Assembly (NCBI RefSeq): GCF_036884655.1
Contig: NC_088337.1
Coordinates: 32,222,501 to 32,286,500 of the forward strand
Direction: 5' to 3'
Length of the DNA: 64,000 nt
DNA from: Musa acuminata AAA Group
Taxonomy: Eukaryota > Streptophyta > Magnoliopsida > Zingiberales > Musaceae
Part shown: positions 1 to 13,515 of the stretch, in pieces
Position numbering within the stretch: position 1 is the stretch's first letter
Layout: every line of letters starts with the position of its first letter
Position numbers and translations under genes: made by a program
Notes under the pieces: model-generated
Databases searched by the model: none
The model's input: only the letters and a program-made list of their open reading frames with translations
What the model was told of the DNA's origin: nothing

Positions 1-64
1 GGACAGATGCCCCATCATGAAAGGTAGAGCTCCTTAAGCCAAGATCGGCTCCCTACTGAGGAGG

Positions 65-208
65 ATGGAGGGTGTTGGAACTGATTCAGCCATGTCAGAA
101 AAAGACTACTATAGAGCCCAGAAGAAAAGTGCGGATTCAGGCACATCATGGTCGCTACACGGAGACGTGTCCACTGCCATCACTGTGGTCCAGAACTCAT
201 ATGCTTGA
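65..208 (+). CDS. possible 3'-terminal coding exon, unidentified gene
   Basis: A short open frame reads MEGVGTDSAMSEKDYY and ends in QNSYA followed by TGA. It is open upstream to about position 38 with no obvious start requirement. Its composition (mixed charged and polar residues, no low complexity) looks like the C-terminus of a protein that begins outside the window. I do not recognise the family. The alternative is that frame 1 ends in the stop at 25-27 and everything after it is 3'UTR. No domain is visible, so this is a tentative call. Confidence 0.25.
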   Translation: MEGVGTDSAMSEKDYYRAQKKSADSGTSWSLHGDVSTAITVVQNSYA

Positions 209-1061
209 TGAGAGTATCCAGTTTAAGGTACTAAGCTGCTACAGGTTTAGTCAGTCCATGCTGCAAGTCTATCCAGTATCTTCTTATAACGCTGACAATA
301 TTCAATAGAGCTTCCAATAAAGAACCAGTAGTCTGTAGAAGATCTGGTTCTATAGAAGAATGACAATACCGGAAATTATGCATGATTGATTATGTGGCAT
401 AAATTTATTATATTAAAATCCAGATATATACATACGTTGCAGGTGCCAGTCAAACAGCAAACTTTCTGCTCTTTTCCTCTTTTCCTCCTCTTGAGGTTAA
501 TCCAAATCAGCTAAAACATCTCTTTTGGATAATCCAAATGATTGTTACAAGCCTTAATTGTGCGACTCAAGTAGATTAAAGAAAAATTAGGATTCTGTAG
601 ATGTATGCAAGATATAATATACCGAGTCAAAAGACAGTGATTCATTTTCGCTCATCTTCTGACCATTAATCTTTGGCAATGAAGAAAAAGAGCTAAGTAT
701 ATTTCCCTGACAAGTTCTTGAAAAGGATACGATCAAACTGCTATGCCATGTCTCGACATATATTTTTCCTTGGTACCAACCAATATTTTTCTTTTATTTT
801 TGCAGTAATGCCAACCATGTTGGTGCAACATATTAGTCCACGAAGAAGAATTAGGATGATGGCTTTAATACCCAAACTTGCTCATGCTGATAAATGAGCA
901 TCAATAACTTACCCAACTGAGTCATGCTGATCGCCTTCTATTCGCACCATTCTCCATGAAGGACCAAATCTGGGCCACCATAAAAGAGGGAAGTCAAGCC
1001 GAAGAGCTGGCAACCAGTTTTCTTGGCATACATGCTAATACCCTGAAAACAACCTACACTA
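209..1061. other. intergenic, nothing recognised
   Basis: AT-rich flank between the possible gene end at the window start and the minus-strand gene that ends at 1062. No coding frame or repeat family could be recognised. Part of it may be the 3'UTR of either neighbour. Confidence 0.5.
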
Positions 1062-4000
1062 TTAGAACTTTCTCCTTTTAGGCCTCATATCATTGAAACC
1101 ACCTTCATGCCATCCTTGTTTTCTATGATATCTGTAATCTTCACCCTGCTCCTGTGTTCGAAATATGTTAGTAGCATTTCCAAGTCGGTTCCTTATGTGA
1201 CTGACGAAGTCCCTTGAGCTGCCCCTAGCAGGAACCACTTCACCCACTGGGAAAAACCTGTTAGGCATATGACAACCATCATCATAAGGAAGAGCATCCT
1301 TTCCAATGTCACCAGGATCACAACCTGGATACAAAGGTTGAACACGTTCACGCCTATCATAATAATCCCTTCGATCAAAATGATCGACAAACTCTGGAGG
1401 TCCAAGGTAGTCCTCAACAGTATCATGTGGCATCATGTCAAACCTCCTTAAATTCCTCTGAAGAACCCCACCAGGCCTGTGAAAGTTAAGATCATCAACA
1501 GGAAGCATGTCTCTCATGTCAGCAGGAAACTGAGGATAAGGCGGCGAAACATTCCTTCTGACTATTCCATCTTCAGGAAAACAAGGTTGTGGATGGGGTG
1601 ATCTCGACATACCAACCCTGACAACGGGTGATGGACCATGTCTTATTAGCTCTTGATGTCTATCAACTACCATTTCAGGTGATCTTCCAGGTGAAGGCCA
1701 CATACGAGGTGAGTGTGCTCGATAGTACTGTACTGGATGGAGCCTCCTCCGGAGAGGTGAAAGGCTCCTTCCCCATGTCATGAGATCATTCTCAGTTGGC
1801 TCATATTGCAGGTTCGGGCGTGAATACAATACATTATCTACCATTTCACCAGGTAAATTCCCAATCATATTGTCCTCATGAGCCAGTAGAGTGTCATCAT
1901 GGATTTTTCTCCCAATGAACCTGTTCGACGTAGTGTTCTTTGCTAGGAATCCAGCACTTCGGGCAACCAGCAATGATGGTACCTCTTGGTGCCCTGGCAA
2001 CTGCCTCCAAGATGGAAAACAAGATGAATTATTTGGCTGATCATTTATTGGCTTTCTCAATAATCTACCAGCATTCCCAACAGAGCCAAATGGAATTTCC
2101 AACCGTTTACTCAGCTTCGGGAGATGGTGCTTCCCTGAATTATTAAGTTCTGGTGCATACTGGGTGTCAGAATCCCGATCAAAATACTTGTTGCCATGCC
2201 TTCTGGTGCTTCTGTAGTTAGAATCACATTTATCAACACGCTGTCCTTGATTCTTCCTACTTTCAACTTTTGAAGGCCTACAATATTGAAGAAAAATAAT
2301 AAATTGCAAAAAAAAAAAAAAACTAGCAACAACAACAAAAGCAAGAATTATCACCTTCTCCCTTCAGAATACAATCTGTCTTGCCTCTGCTTAATAATCA
2401 CTCTCTCCTCAGTCCCTGATGGAACTGTCCAAGCAGAAATAGGCCTCCTCTGGCCAAATGACTTAATAGTAGGTGAACTTACCTTTTCAATCTGTCTATT
2501 CTTACAGCTAGCATCGGCATTCTTAATGTGGTTATGCCTACCTGCATCATCAACATGCTTATTTACAATGCCACTGACATCAAAATCTCTCTCTGGCAAT
2601 TCCGGATGCTTAATAGATGCACTGGCATACATACCGCTAATCTGCCATTTGCCCAAGTTATTCCGATTGGTTTTTGCAATCGCATCGAAGGAATTTGACT
2701 TCATCTCTGAGACCTTGTCCTTTCCAAGGCACATCTCTATTCCTCCATGACAAGGTTTTGTAAGCCTCTTACTAGAAGATGCCCTTAGCACTCTAGTGAC
2801 TGATAATTCATGCACATCTGTTGTCAAGTCACAACTTGTCTGTTTTTTATCATCTTTCATATTCCCATCAATATCTTTGGCACTATGACCACTCCTTGCC
2901 TCCTGAGAAACTATTTGTTTTCCTTTTTTATCCAAATGTACTTCCACCATGATGGGAACACTGTTTGAACTAAACAAGGCTGTAGCAACATCTCCCTGTA
3001 CCTCCTTTACATTCTTGCATGGAACCTCATTGGCACAATGTGACATATATCCATGTACTCTTTTCTCGTCATGGTCACATGAAACCTCATTTGCACATTG
3101 TGGCACAGGATCTCTAGGATCAGCACCTTTGTCCTCAAGATCACCACCTTCAGATCTACTGATCTCATCTCTTGAACACCTTAGATGATTAGAAGCATCC
3201 AACTGTAGGTCATCGTCATTAGGCTGCTCTGTCTGAATCTCAGCAGGCAAGTCCATGCTGTCCTGGTCTCCACCACTTGATACACCACTTTTGTCACTAA
3301 CATGGAGATCATCTCTAGCAACTACTTTCGGTGAAGTATAATATTCACCACCTGAGAAGTCCATTTCAGCACTACCTTCGGACATACCATCACAAGCCAT
3401 GGGTTCTTCAAGATCAGAAACCACAGATTCATGATGCAGTGTAGAAGCTACGTCAGCAGTTTCAGAAATTTCTGTTTCATTTGTAATAAATCCTTTTGCG
3501 TCAGAAACGACGGAGCCTACAACCATATCCAATGGTTTAACAGTACTTTTTTGTGAATCATGGTGAGTGCAAGTGTCCGTAAGCATAACCTCAGCTTTAC
3601 AAGGTATACTAGCACCTGATACTGCGGTGCAGTCTAAGGCTAGACAAGTGCTTTCACCTGATTTTATCTTTAAATTATCAGGGATAACTGGGCTACCATC
3701 ATGAAGCACAACATTAGAGTTCAAAACCACAGCCTTAACCTTACTTAATGGGATGTCTGTACAACACGATGTTAATTGATGACTCTCCAACTCCAGATTT
3801 GATGACTTTCCCTCAAGTTCCTGAGGTGCTTCTGATTTCCTCATTCTGCCTACTGAAGGTTCCTGATCAAAGGGAACAGCTACGCTGGAAGCTTCACCCT
3901 GAGAACTTTCATCACATGGTTCAGATTTCACAAGGCTAATACCCACTGGTTTTAGACTACTAAGTTGAAAATTTTCAGTTTCTTTTTGACTGTTGTCCTC

Positions 4001-5122
4001 ACATGGTTCAGGTTTCATAACGCTACAAGATGCATCTGAAAGATTCCCAGTCAACGACAGACTTAGATCGGGAGGCACTATCTTTCCCCATTTAATTCGT
4101 AACTCCGGCCGGCTAGGTGGTCTAAGCTGCAATTCCAAGCCACCTTCATACTCTCTATCGTCATCAGCAGGCATTCCCAGATCTGTCAATCTGGGGCTGC
4201 AATGATTTTTCTCAACCATAGATGTTCCTAATGTCAAATCACTCCCAATGGTCCCTAGAGTAGTTTGGAAAAGGCATCTGTCAATGTTTTGCTGGTGCAT
4301 GGCCCTCTGATTTAACCTATTATTGATGTCGTGTTCTATAATTGAATCATTTATGCTGGCATCCCATACTTCCATCGGAACATTCAAATCCCAATTTACT
4401 CTGTTCACACAGTGATGAGCAGAACCATATTTTGGATCCAAGTCATTGTACATGGTTGGATTCAGATGTTGTGACCCCTTGACCAGAGGCAGATCCATTG
4501 AACACATTTCAACTTTCTCTCGCTCCAATGAGTTGTAACCATGATATTTCTTATCATTACATGATGTTAAACGCATATTGGATGTTGTTTCAACGCCTCT
4601 AAATGCAGGCACATCACTTGAAGAAAATTTCCCTTCAATATGCCTGTCACCTATAACCATTTCAGATATACCGAGTTGTGCTAACTGTTTTCCTTTTTCC
4701 ATACTCAAGCTAAGGGATGATCTGTTATCTATGTTCGGATCTTCCACCATATTTGATCCCTTGAAAGTACTTGTGGCTTTCTTGAGTTCCATGTTCTCAT
4801 GATCAGCTTGGACAGCACTTGAATGAAACATTGACATGTTAGGACCATAAAAATAAGATTTCTGACCAGATAATGTGGAGGAAGACTTTAGGAAGTCTTT
4901 AGGAATGGTATTGGTGTCTAGTGCTAGAGCAGCACCATTCTCTGAAACCGAAGATTCTTCTTCGAGAAAGAACTTTTTAGGTTGCCCCCGACAATTATGG
5001 GGCATTGTACATGTTTCTTGGGACAGAGAAGATGAGCACTGTGACAAATGAAACAGCCTTTTTTTTATTGGCATACCTGAAATAGACTCACCAGAGTGAT
5101 GATCTGAATGGTCAGTTTCAAA
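1062..5122 (-). CDS. uncharacterised large plant nuclear-type protein (5' end not resolved)
   Basis: Two coding exons are clear: 5122..2355 and 2277..1062. They are joined by a 77-base intron with donor GT at 2354 and acceptor TAG at 2278, which restores the frame as ...SEGRRPSKVESRK. Together they encode about 1,327 residues. An acceptor CAG lies just before 5122, so at least one upstream exon exists; a Met at 5074 starts MPIKKRLF, a basic motif I associate with plant proteins of this type. The body is acidic, Ser-rich and low complexity, with several SEPCDxSSQ-like repeats. The C-terminal third is rich in Arg, Pro and Ser (SPLRRRLHPV, RSPEMVVDR) and ends in GFNDMRPKRRKF, a likely nuclear localisation signal. 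No enzymatic domain is visible. I recognise it as a conserved plant protein without a secure name. The GC-rich stretch at 7.3-7.7 kb is its likely 5' leader. Confidence 0.8.
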
Positions 5123-7760
5123 CTGCCAAAATAAAATCCAAAAGTTAATATTCAAAAGGTATAAAGCCTACTTTACAAATTGCATAATATCAATATAACA
5201 AGAAGAAACACCTCTTTATGTAGCTGCATTTGCTAAGATTATGGCTGACCAAGAGAAAACCTATCTTAATTCTCTTAAACGGAGTGAAACATAGAATGAT
5301 CTATGCTGATGCAGTATCAACTAATCTATTATCAGAATGTGAAGGTGCACCACCATCAACCCTAAAAGAGTACACAAACATGAGCAGATAAGTATTAGAT
5401 ACAGTGATGAAGCCAAAGCTGACAAGAGAAATATAGACAAATGATGCCATTTAATGTCATTTCAATGATGCCACTACAATATAATCAGCATCAACAAAAT
5501 TATTGTACCAAATAACCATACAATGATGATTTGTAATTTTATTAATACTAAAAATAAATGGATGGTCCTATTAAGATGAATAAAAAATAAGTTTCTATAA
5601 CTAAAAAGTTTAGGAATCTTGGATTTAAAAGGAGAAATTGATGATAAGGTGGGAAAATAAATCAAGAGTGTTGCATGATCATCATGTGCTCTTTAAATTA
5701 AAATAAAGTTTTAATAAGATAGCTTTTAGACAACTTATGCTCCATGAAACACAATATTGAACGGTTAAGAAACAACATTTATGAAAAATCAGTATATCCG
5801 GATAAGAATGTAAAGGTGAAACTACTAGAAAAGATAGAATAAAAAATATTTTCTTTGGGTGAATAATTGGACGAAGCTCCGAAGTCCGAAAGAAGATAAA
5901 ATGAGGAACAATAGAACCATGGTTTCAAATATTGTCCCAACTGGAATTTACTGGTCCGGCAAAGCATATAGTTTCTCATCTCAGTCCAATAACCACTTTA
6001 AATCTTATGCACATAGTTTTACATAGATCTATAGCAACAAGTAAAAGCCACTCAAATGCTTTCCAGGCAGAAGACAGTTTCAATCCAGATTCTGAACGAA
6101 GGAATCATGATATGGTCTTTAAAACCTGATCTTCCCCATGCCTCTCCTGCAATTGCCTAGTTACCTGTTATAACCACTTACCCAGAAAAGGCATTACACA
6201 AGGACACAAACTTACAAGTGCTGATATCTGGAGCCTAATTTAATGCAGAACTCGTTTTCCACTCCTTATGCAACCCTGTGGACAAAAGCTGGGATACTCG
6301 ATGAGAGCAAGAACGGAACACTTGTCCTCAAGATGATCAGGAAATTCACCTGCTACTCTCTCAAACTAATGCATACAAGCTAAGATGTGGAACAGGACTC
6401 AGTATCCAAATTGTTACCCTCCATAAAATAGCGCATATTTCTTCACCACTAAATTAGATTTATATAAATAAAAAACAAACAGTTTCATGTGATAAGTGGT
6501 TCAACAAACCAGTATTAATCCATAATTTCTGTACATTATCAGATCTACCAAAGGCACAAATATCCATCACTCAGTTACCCAAAAAAGTTATGCCTGTCAA
6601 AACAACCAATAACCTTATAGTCCGTCAAGGTAACACGATCCATTTAAATGAATGTCAACTGTCAATTAGTAAATTTTGTAACATCTGCCCAAAAGTTCAT
6701 GATGCTGAAAAACCATTCCTTAAAATACGCGTCGATTCTGGAAAAAAAATGAACAAGATCACAATCCAAATTTCACGTTCCACATAGGTCAGGAGTATCA
6801 TGACTTTTCATTTTTCCTGACCAACATCAGTGACTTATGTTCCTGCCAAAAATCTTGTATTCATGGGACCAAAACCCAGGGCCCAAATTATTTAAGATTC
6901 CTTGACTTGTCAAATGAAGTTTTATTGTCCTCTAGATTTAACCAACAAGGTATAGCAAAAAGAAGGCCAGCCATAGCTTCCTCGGCACGATTCCTCAACA
7001 GCTAGCTACTTAAACAGTAGCAACAATAACACCATGAGAAGAAGGCGAAATAAAAATATGAACCCGATCTTTCCATTTAACTAATTAGAATTATGAACTT
7101 GTTGAAAGCTTACACAAGGACTATCATAGCAACGGCCACCAAAGCTGCCGATTCCCCTTCTGCCTTAAAGGACTATCAGATCATTGCTTTTCTCAACTCA
7201 ACTTTCAAAAAGATGAAATCGTAAGACCAACAGATCCGGCGTAGATTCCCAGCCAATCGCTTGAACCATAACAAATTTCTCTTCGGCTTAGGTACGGATT
7301 ATTTCGAATCTCACGCCAATACAGCATCCAGTGCATCCGAGCCGTTTACTAAACCCAAAAAGAACCCCAAACCTTCCCAGGGAAGAAACTGCTCATGCTC
7401 GATCCGCCCGTCCTCTTCCGCTGTCTTTGTTCCATGCAGATCTCCCCCACAACCTTCTCCGAAACAACTCAAAGACCCCCCCAAAAAAACCCGAAAAAAG
7501 AAAGTCACAGACGAAAAGATCTGCACCCGGCACGACTCTTACCTGATCGGATCCATCCGCGCGAGAAGAGACGGAAGAGATCGATAGAGAAAAAAAAAGG
7601 GAGATGAAACAGCCGTGTAGAAGCGGCAAAGAGAGAAGCCAAGACGTCCCCACCTCTCGACAACTTGCCCTCGCGGTGGTGGTTTTCAATCGCTTTCGAG
7701 CTCCTGCACTCACCACGTATCTAAACGGGTGGCGTGCGTCCACCGTCTCGTGTCGGTTCC
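5123..7760 (-). other. probable 5' introns, leader and first exon of the large nuclear-type gene
   Basis: Between the coding exon start and a GC-rich segment at about 7,260-7,750 the sequence is AT-rich and intron-like, with stops in all frames. Open frames in the GC-rich segment look like leader sequence, not protein. I could not place the first coding exon. One weak candidate is a 21-base segment near 6,125-6,150 (rev) flanked by TTGCAG and GT, which would read ERHGEDQ in phase with the next exon. Confidence 0.35.
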
Positions 7761-7778
7761 CTATTGGTCTGGTGGGGG

Positions 7779-7790
7779 ATAATATATACC
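7779..7790 (-). promoter_or_regulatory. candidate TATA box
   Basis: On the minus strand the sequence reads GGTATATATTAT, a good TATA-box match, just upstream of the GC-rich leader of the large nuclear-type gene. It would place transcription start near 7,750. Inferred from position and motif only. Confidence 0.3.
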
Positions 7791-7879
7791 GGCACGGGTC
7801 ACGATATGGAGGAATGGATCACCGTTATTGCGGTTATGAGCCTTTCACGTGGATTAAGGACCACATCAACTGCTAGATG

Positions 7880-10800
7880 AGTCTAATGACGGTTAATTAA
7901 TCACCAATTGAATGATATTATACGTATCGCATGTCCCCACAAAATCGAATCTTAATTCAATTAATTGCCACGACACTTGAAATCTATAAGACACCTTATT
8001 TCACTTGAAGCTATAAATAAAAAAACTAATTATTATTATATATAGTTAGATCTCTTTAGTATTCAGGATTAAAAAATTCATATTAAAATCTCTATAGTTA
8101 TAAAATAAAACATCTAATTCTATTTAGTACAATGTTATTAATTTTATTAATGAATATATAAAAACGATGGATAAAAAGATAATTTCATTATTTTAGTTAT
8201 GTTTTCAATGATAACACACGATAACATTGGGGTTATGAATAGCTATTTGGGATGATGAGAGAATAACGATAAGAGGTGACATGACGATGCATATATCGAC
8301 TTTTTGCATCCATCAATACAAATGTTTAATGACACTTTCGTCATTTTGCATCTACATTGGCGTCGCTTAACAACTGCGATGGTGCTGACGTAGATGCAAC
8401 GAAAGGATCATTCGACATCTGCATTAGCATAATATAGATGCAAAGCAGCATCATCCTTCCCCACATCGTTGTATTTATGTAGCGAATTGCTATTCTACAT
8501 ATACATTCACATCAATACAAACATAAAGCATCGATATCTATGTTATCACCTCACCTCTCACAGGGCCTCTCCTCATCTATAACAGTCACCTATGACCCCC
8601 ATCAACCAAAGTCTCTCCTCATCTACAACAGTCACCTATGACTCCTATCGACATCATCGTTCATCATCATCCAAAACGTAACTAAGATATTAAAATTACC
8701 TTTTTGCTCGTTATTTTCGTGATTCTATTGATAAAATCGATGACTTTAAAATAAATAAAACTAAATATTTTTTATAATTCTAAAGATTATAATATAAATT
8801 TATTAAATCTAAGGACCCATATACTAAAAAGATTTAAGGGGGTACTTTATAATTAGCTCAAATAAAGATCTCTACTTACCTGCATTTATTTATATATGGG
8901 GTAGAACAATTCTAATATCAAATCAATAGCTACATGACCTGTAGGGAATATTTTACCTGCGCACTCTCAGAAATACTTTATCCAAATTCTCATGCAATTA
9001 ATTTAGTTTATCTTTTGTCTAAATAAATTTATTAATTTAGAAAGTAAATATTAAAAATACAAAAGTCATATTTGAACTTGATTAAAAATTAGATGTAGAA
9101 TATAAAAACTTAAAGGATCTATCTCCATAAAGATCAAAGTCTCCACAAATGATAGGTACAGGTATGTAGATTACCTTTCTAGCTCTAGCAGACCTCTAAT
9201 TAAGAATCCGGAACAGAAGATAAGCAAACCCCCCGTCTCAAGCATAATGCTAACCTGCAATATTTTCCCCTCAAGACTGCAACTTCATTAGACCCATAGA
9301 TACAAACCTGTTGTTTTAAAGCAATACAGAGAACGAAAGAGCAATTCTTTCAGACCCATGGGATTTACTTTGCACTTACATCAATTCTCAAAAGTCTTTC
9401 CCAATCGCATTCCTTTGTTGTAGACACTCCCAGTATTCCCAGTAGAAACCTGGAAAATCTGGATGAACTAGGGTTTTAGCAAGATGAAGATTCAGCAGGA
9501 TGAGACAAACCTAAAAACAATATGCATTTTGTTGATAAGTACATGTCACAGAGACAAGACAGAAGAGTTACACACGATCTCTAAATGAACATTCAACTTA
9601 AATGCAATATGCTAATCAACTTCCTCAGTAACATATGCCTGTAAGTGATAGTTCTACTAAACTTCTAGCACAATGATAATATTTGTTTCTGCAGCAACAA
9701 AAACGGTCCAGAAACTAGAAGCAATGTTGGTGTGAAAACAAGAGATACAACAGCGTAAACAAAGAATATAATAAGTCGGAAATCAGAGTAGAAGAGCACA
9801 AGTAATGGTTCCTTCAGAAAAGGTTGTCCTTCAGAAGAAATACCAAAGAAATCAAATATGTTCCATCTTCAGATCGGCAAATAACTACTACCCAGAGAAA
9901 GCCAAAACGAACAAATTAGTCATAATCAGCACTGGAAAAAGGAAATAAGCACAAATTAGCCAGACCTTCAACTAGTGGAACAACATTGTTTGGAAGAGAT
10001 ACGAGCCCAAGTACATCGTGCCATAACCATTGGCTATATCCGCAACAGGGCTTTTCTTACAGTAAGTGATGGCACAATGCAATTGGATTGGAAACAGAAT
10101 AAGCTGAACTGGCCAGCATCTTTAGATCTTATCAGAAGAAAATTCATTCATGGTCTTAGCCAGAGGTCTTAACCAGACAGTGTCAAGTACACAAGTCAAA
10201 GAGAAGCAGCAAAGTAGAGAAACCGATAATTCTGCTCAATTGCAATATCCAGCACTAATTCTGTTCAACTAGCATCAGAGTCATGGCTTGGCAAGAATAG
10301 CCTCAAATATTCATTTGATCAAGTTAAGCAAAGCATCTAAATGGAGAAACGAGAAAATATAACAAGGAACATTCAACTTTTGCACCTACATGTATTTAGC
10401 AAACAGTGCATACCATGAAGACTGCCACAGCAACAATTTAGCTAAAGTAGCTGCAAATAGTGAGACATTTGCATCCACAAATACCATGGAAACTTAAAAA
10501 AGCAAATTACTGAAGAAATCTAATAAAACTAAGTGCTCATATTGCCAGACAATATTTAACAGCAAGATCAATGTGATAAGTAAATCCTCAACACCCAAGC
10601 CAGAAAGACTATACCCTTTCCTACAAAGACACATACAACATCATGACAGTAATAGTTATCCTGCAGCATAGTCAGTGTAATGGATGTTGATCACATTGAT
10701 GGGAAACAGCCTGAGACCTTGAGTTCTTTCATTGATTAAACCACTGATATGATTCACACAAGTGGAGACTCAGACAGTAAATGACCTGCACTACATGGAG

Positions 10801-11400
10801 ATGAAGAAATTATGCATCAGGTATTAACATGTATTAATTTCACTTTCTCCAATATTTTCTTCTCATCATTGGACTATTTTTATAGAATTGGAGATATCAA
10901 CCTAAGTAGTCAAAGCATTCTTAGAAATAATTTAAAAAGCATTTCAGACTACTCAACAAAAACATAATTAAAAGATTGTTGCAGACAATAAGTCAAAAGA
11001 AATTGATTTAATCAAAAAAGATTTATATGCAACAATATACATGCCAAATATCCATGAAAATAATCAAGAGGATACACTGATGAATCAAGAATCCACCACA
11101 ACACATATGATGATCTTCCACCACAACAGATCAATTCTTGCAGCAAGAGTATCATAATTGTGTACAACTAAATCGCAAAAGAAAAGATCAGAAACTTGAG
11201 GTTTCTGATCAATGTCAAAGTAAAAAACACAGAAACAATCCACATGAACATATACTTGATTCAATCTCTCACACATTTAACCTGAGAAAAGACAGTAACA
11301 CACATAGCCTAATTAACAAGCTTAAAAATCCTACAAGAGATCAGAGGCACATTTATAAGCACTCAACGACAGCGAAGATACGTCAACTATAAGACCTCAA
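7880..11400. other. intergenic; short direct repeat near 8.57-8.66 kb, otherwise nothing recognised
   Basis: AT-rich DNA with no supported gene. A direct repeat of about 40 bases (CTCATCTAYAACAGTCACC core) occurs twice, at about 8,571 and 8,613, inside a segment that also carries repeated GATGCAA / GCATC words. From about 9.2 to 11.4 kb the base composition is less AT-biased and resembles UTR or intron, but no exon chain could be assembled on either strand. Confidence 0.45.
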
Positions 11401-11581
11401 AAAGAGTCATTATCATTTACCAGAGGCAATAAGACGTTTGATAAAGTTGAGAAGCGATTCCAAATCATTACTTACACAAACCACTAGATAAGTTATTCTA
11501 ACATATGAGACCAACATAACCTCCGACCCAATCCTTCGTTCCCTGTTTCTTGACAGCAAGACTTCTAGCAGAGATGAAGCC

Positions 11582-12039
<458 letters not shown>

Positions 12040-12096
12040 CTGAGACCGCAAGAATTGGACAGCTCGAAGCGACGGCATTGGGTTTAGGTTTCGGTG

Positions 12097-12146
12097 GGTA
12101 TTTATCGTGGAAGAGAGTAACGAGGCTGCGAAGATGAATCGCGGAC
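12097..12146 (-). promoter_or_regulatory. candidate H4 core promoter
   Basis: On the minus strand an ATAAATA TATA-like box lies at about 12,099-12,105. A CGCGGA core (here as its complement) lies about 40 bases further upstream, at 12,140-12,145. Plant histone promoters often carry an octamer CGCGGATC element; here only the core matches and the orientation is reversed, so this is suggestive only. Confidence 0.3.
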
Positions 12147-13089
12147 ATCGACGCATTTCAACCGTTGATCAACGACGAATGGACGGATATGGATGGATCT
12201 AACTAATAGACACGGATTGCTGAGATGGCGTGTGGAACGTGATGAGCTGGGCGTGTGCGATTGGCTGATATTGACAGAAACGGATCTCTGAGTTGGAAGG
12301 GTCTAGTCACTGTAATAGAATTATAATATTTGTTTATTATCGAACCAAAAATAATGTCACTTTATTCAATCATAATATAACTTCCTCTTTTTCCCTTCTT
12401 TTGCCGTTCATTAAAAAAATAATATTTAAATTTAAATTTAAGACCATGTGAAAAAAAATTAGTGACTATATTATCTTTTACTTTGGAATATGTCAAAACC
12501 TTTATAATTCTTATACAACTACTAAAATTATTATATAAATTATATTATAATATCTCAAGACCTATAATAAGGTTGATAGTTATGATTAGTATGAAATTTT
12601 AATTAAATGAAATTTCGATGTAATATTTTTAAATAAAATCATACTGTCCCAATGACAAAAACAAAAACATTGCAATGTTAGTTTAAAAACATGAACAATC
12701 GGAAAAGCTCCCAAGTTTAATCATTTTCTAGCATTTCAATCATAAAAAATTCTTTTATTGTGGTCAAGCATATCTGAAAATATCATTTTACCTCTATTTT
12801 CGTACTTTTTGTCTTATGTCTTTTCCTCGTTACGTCACCTCCACCGTTGTTCCACTTATCTTAGTCAATGTATAAGTAACTCTTCGAGGTAGAAGGAGGT
12901 GGTCGATAAGGGGTAGAATAATTGTTTTAAAAATAAATACTCCGATATTTTGTTAAAAATTAGAGTGCTATATGGGAAATTATTAAAGTTAGAAGCTTTT
13001 TTTTTAAATTTTGCTATAAAAACTTTATAACTATGAATATTTTTTATCAGCATAAATTATCAATAAATATATATCATTATTTGTTTAAA

Positions 13090-13515
13090 AAAAATTATCT
13101 TTGGGTTTTTCTCATAAGGCATCATAAGTTTAAAAATTTTATATAGAATCTTTTTTTAAAATGATAATTTTGCCCCTACCGATCACACCCCTCCGTCACA
13201 CCTCTACTTGTGTAGGTAATGCTGACTATCCTCCTCCCCTCTTATTATTGCATATGCCTTTATGCCCGAGTTAGTCCCATTAAGCGATCCTCTTCGCTCT
13301 CTTTACCGTATATGCTTCTACTCAAGAGTCGACGGGCGAGTGAGGGATGGTCGACCAGGCACGACTAGGGTTAGATCTACGATAGATTTTTTTTTAAATT
13401 ACGGGGTAAAATGATCTTTTCAAACTACAAAGTAAAATTTTATGAGAATTTTTTTAATTTAGAATGCTCTAAAGAAATCCAAAATTAGAGTTTTTTTTCT
13501 GAGAATTTACCCAAA
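13090..13515. mobile_element. possible AT-rich TIR element (MITE/MULE-like)
   Basis: The left side (TTTGGGTTTTTCTCATAAG ... ATGATAATTTTGCCCC) and the reverse complement of the right side (TTTGGGTAAATTCTCAG ... AAGATCATTTTACCCC) are alignable, although AT-rich and diverged. The core between them is GC-richer. This layout is typical of non-autonomous DNA elements. Ends and target-site duplication are not clear. Confidence 0.3.
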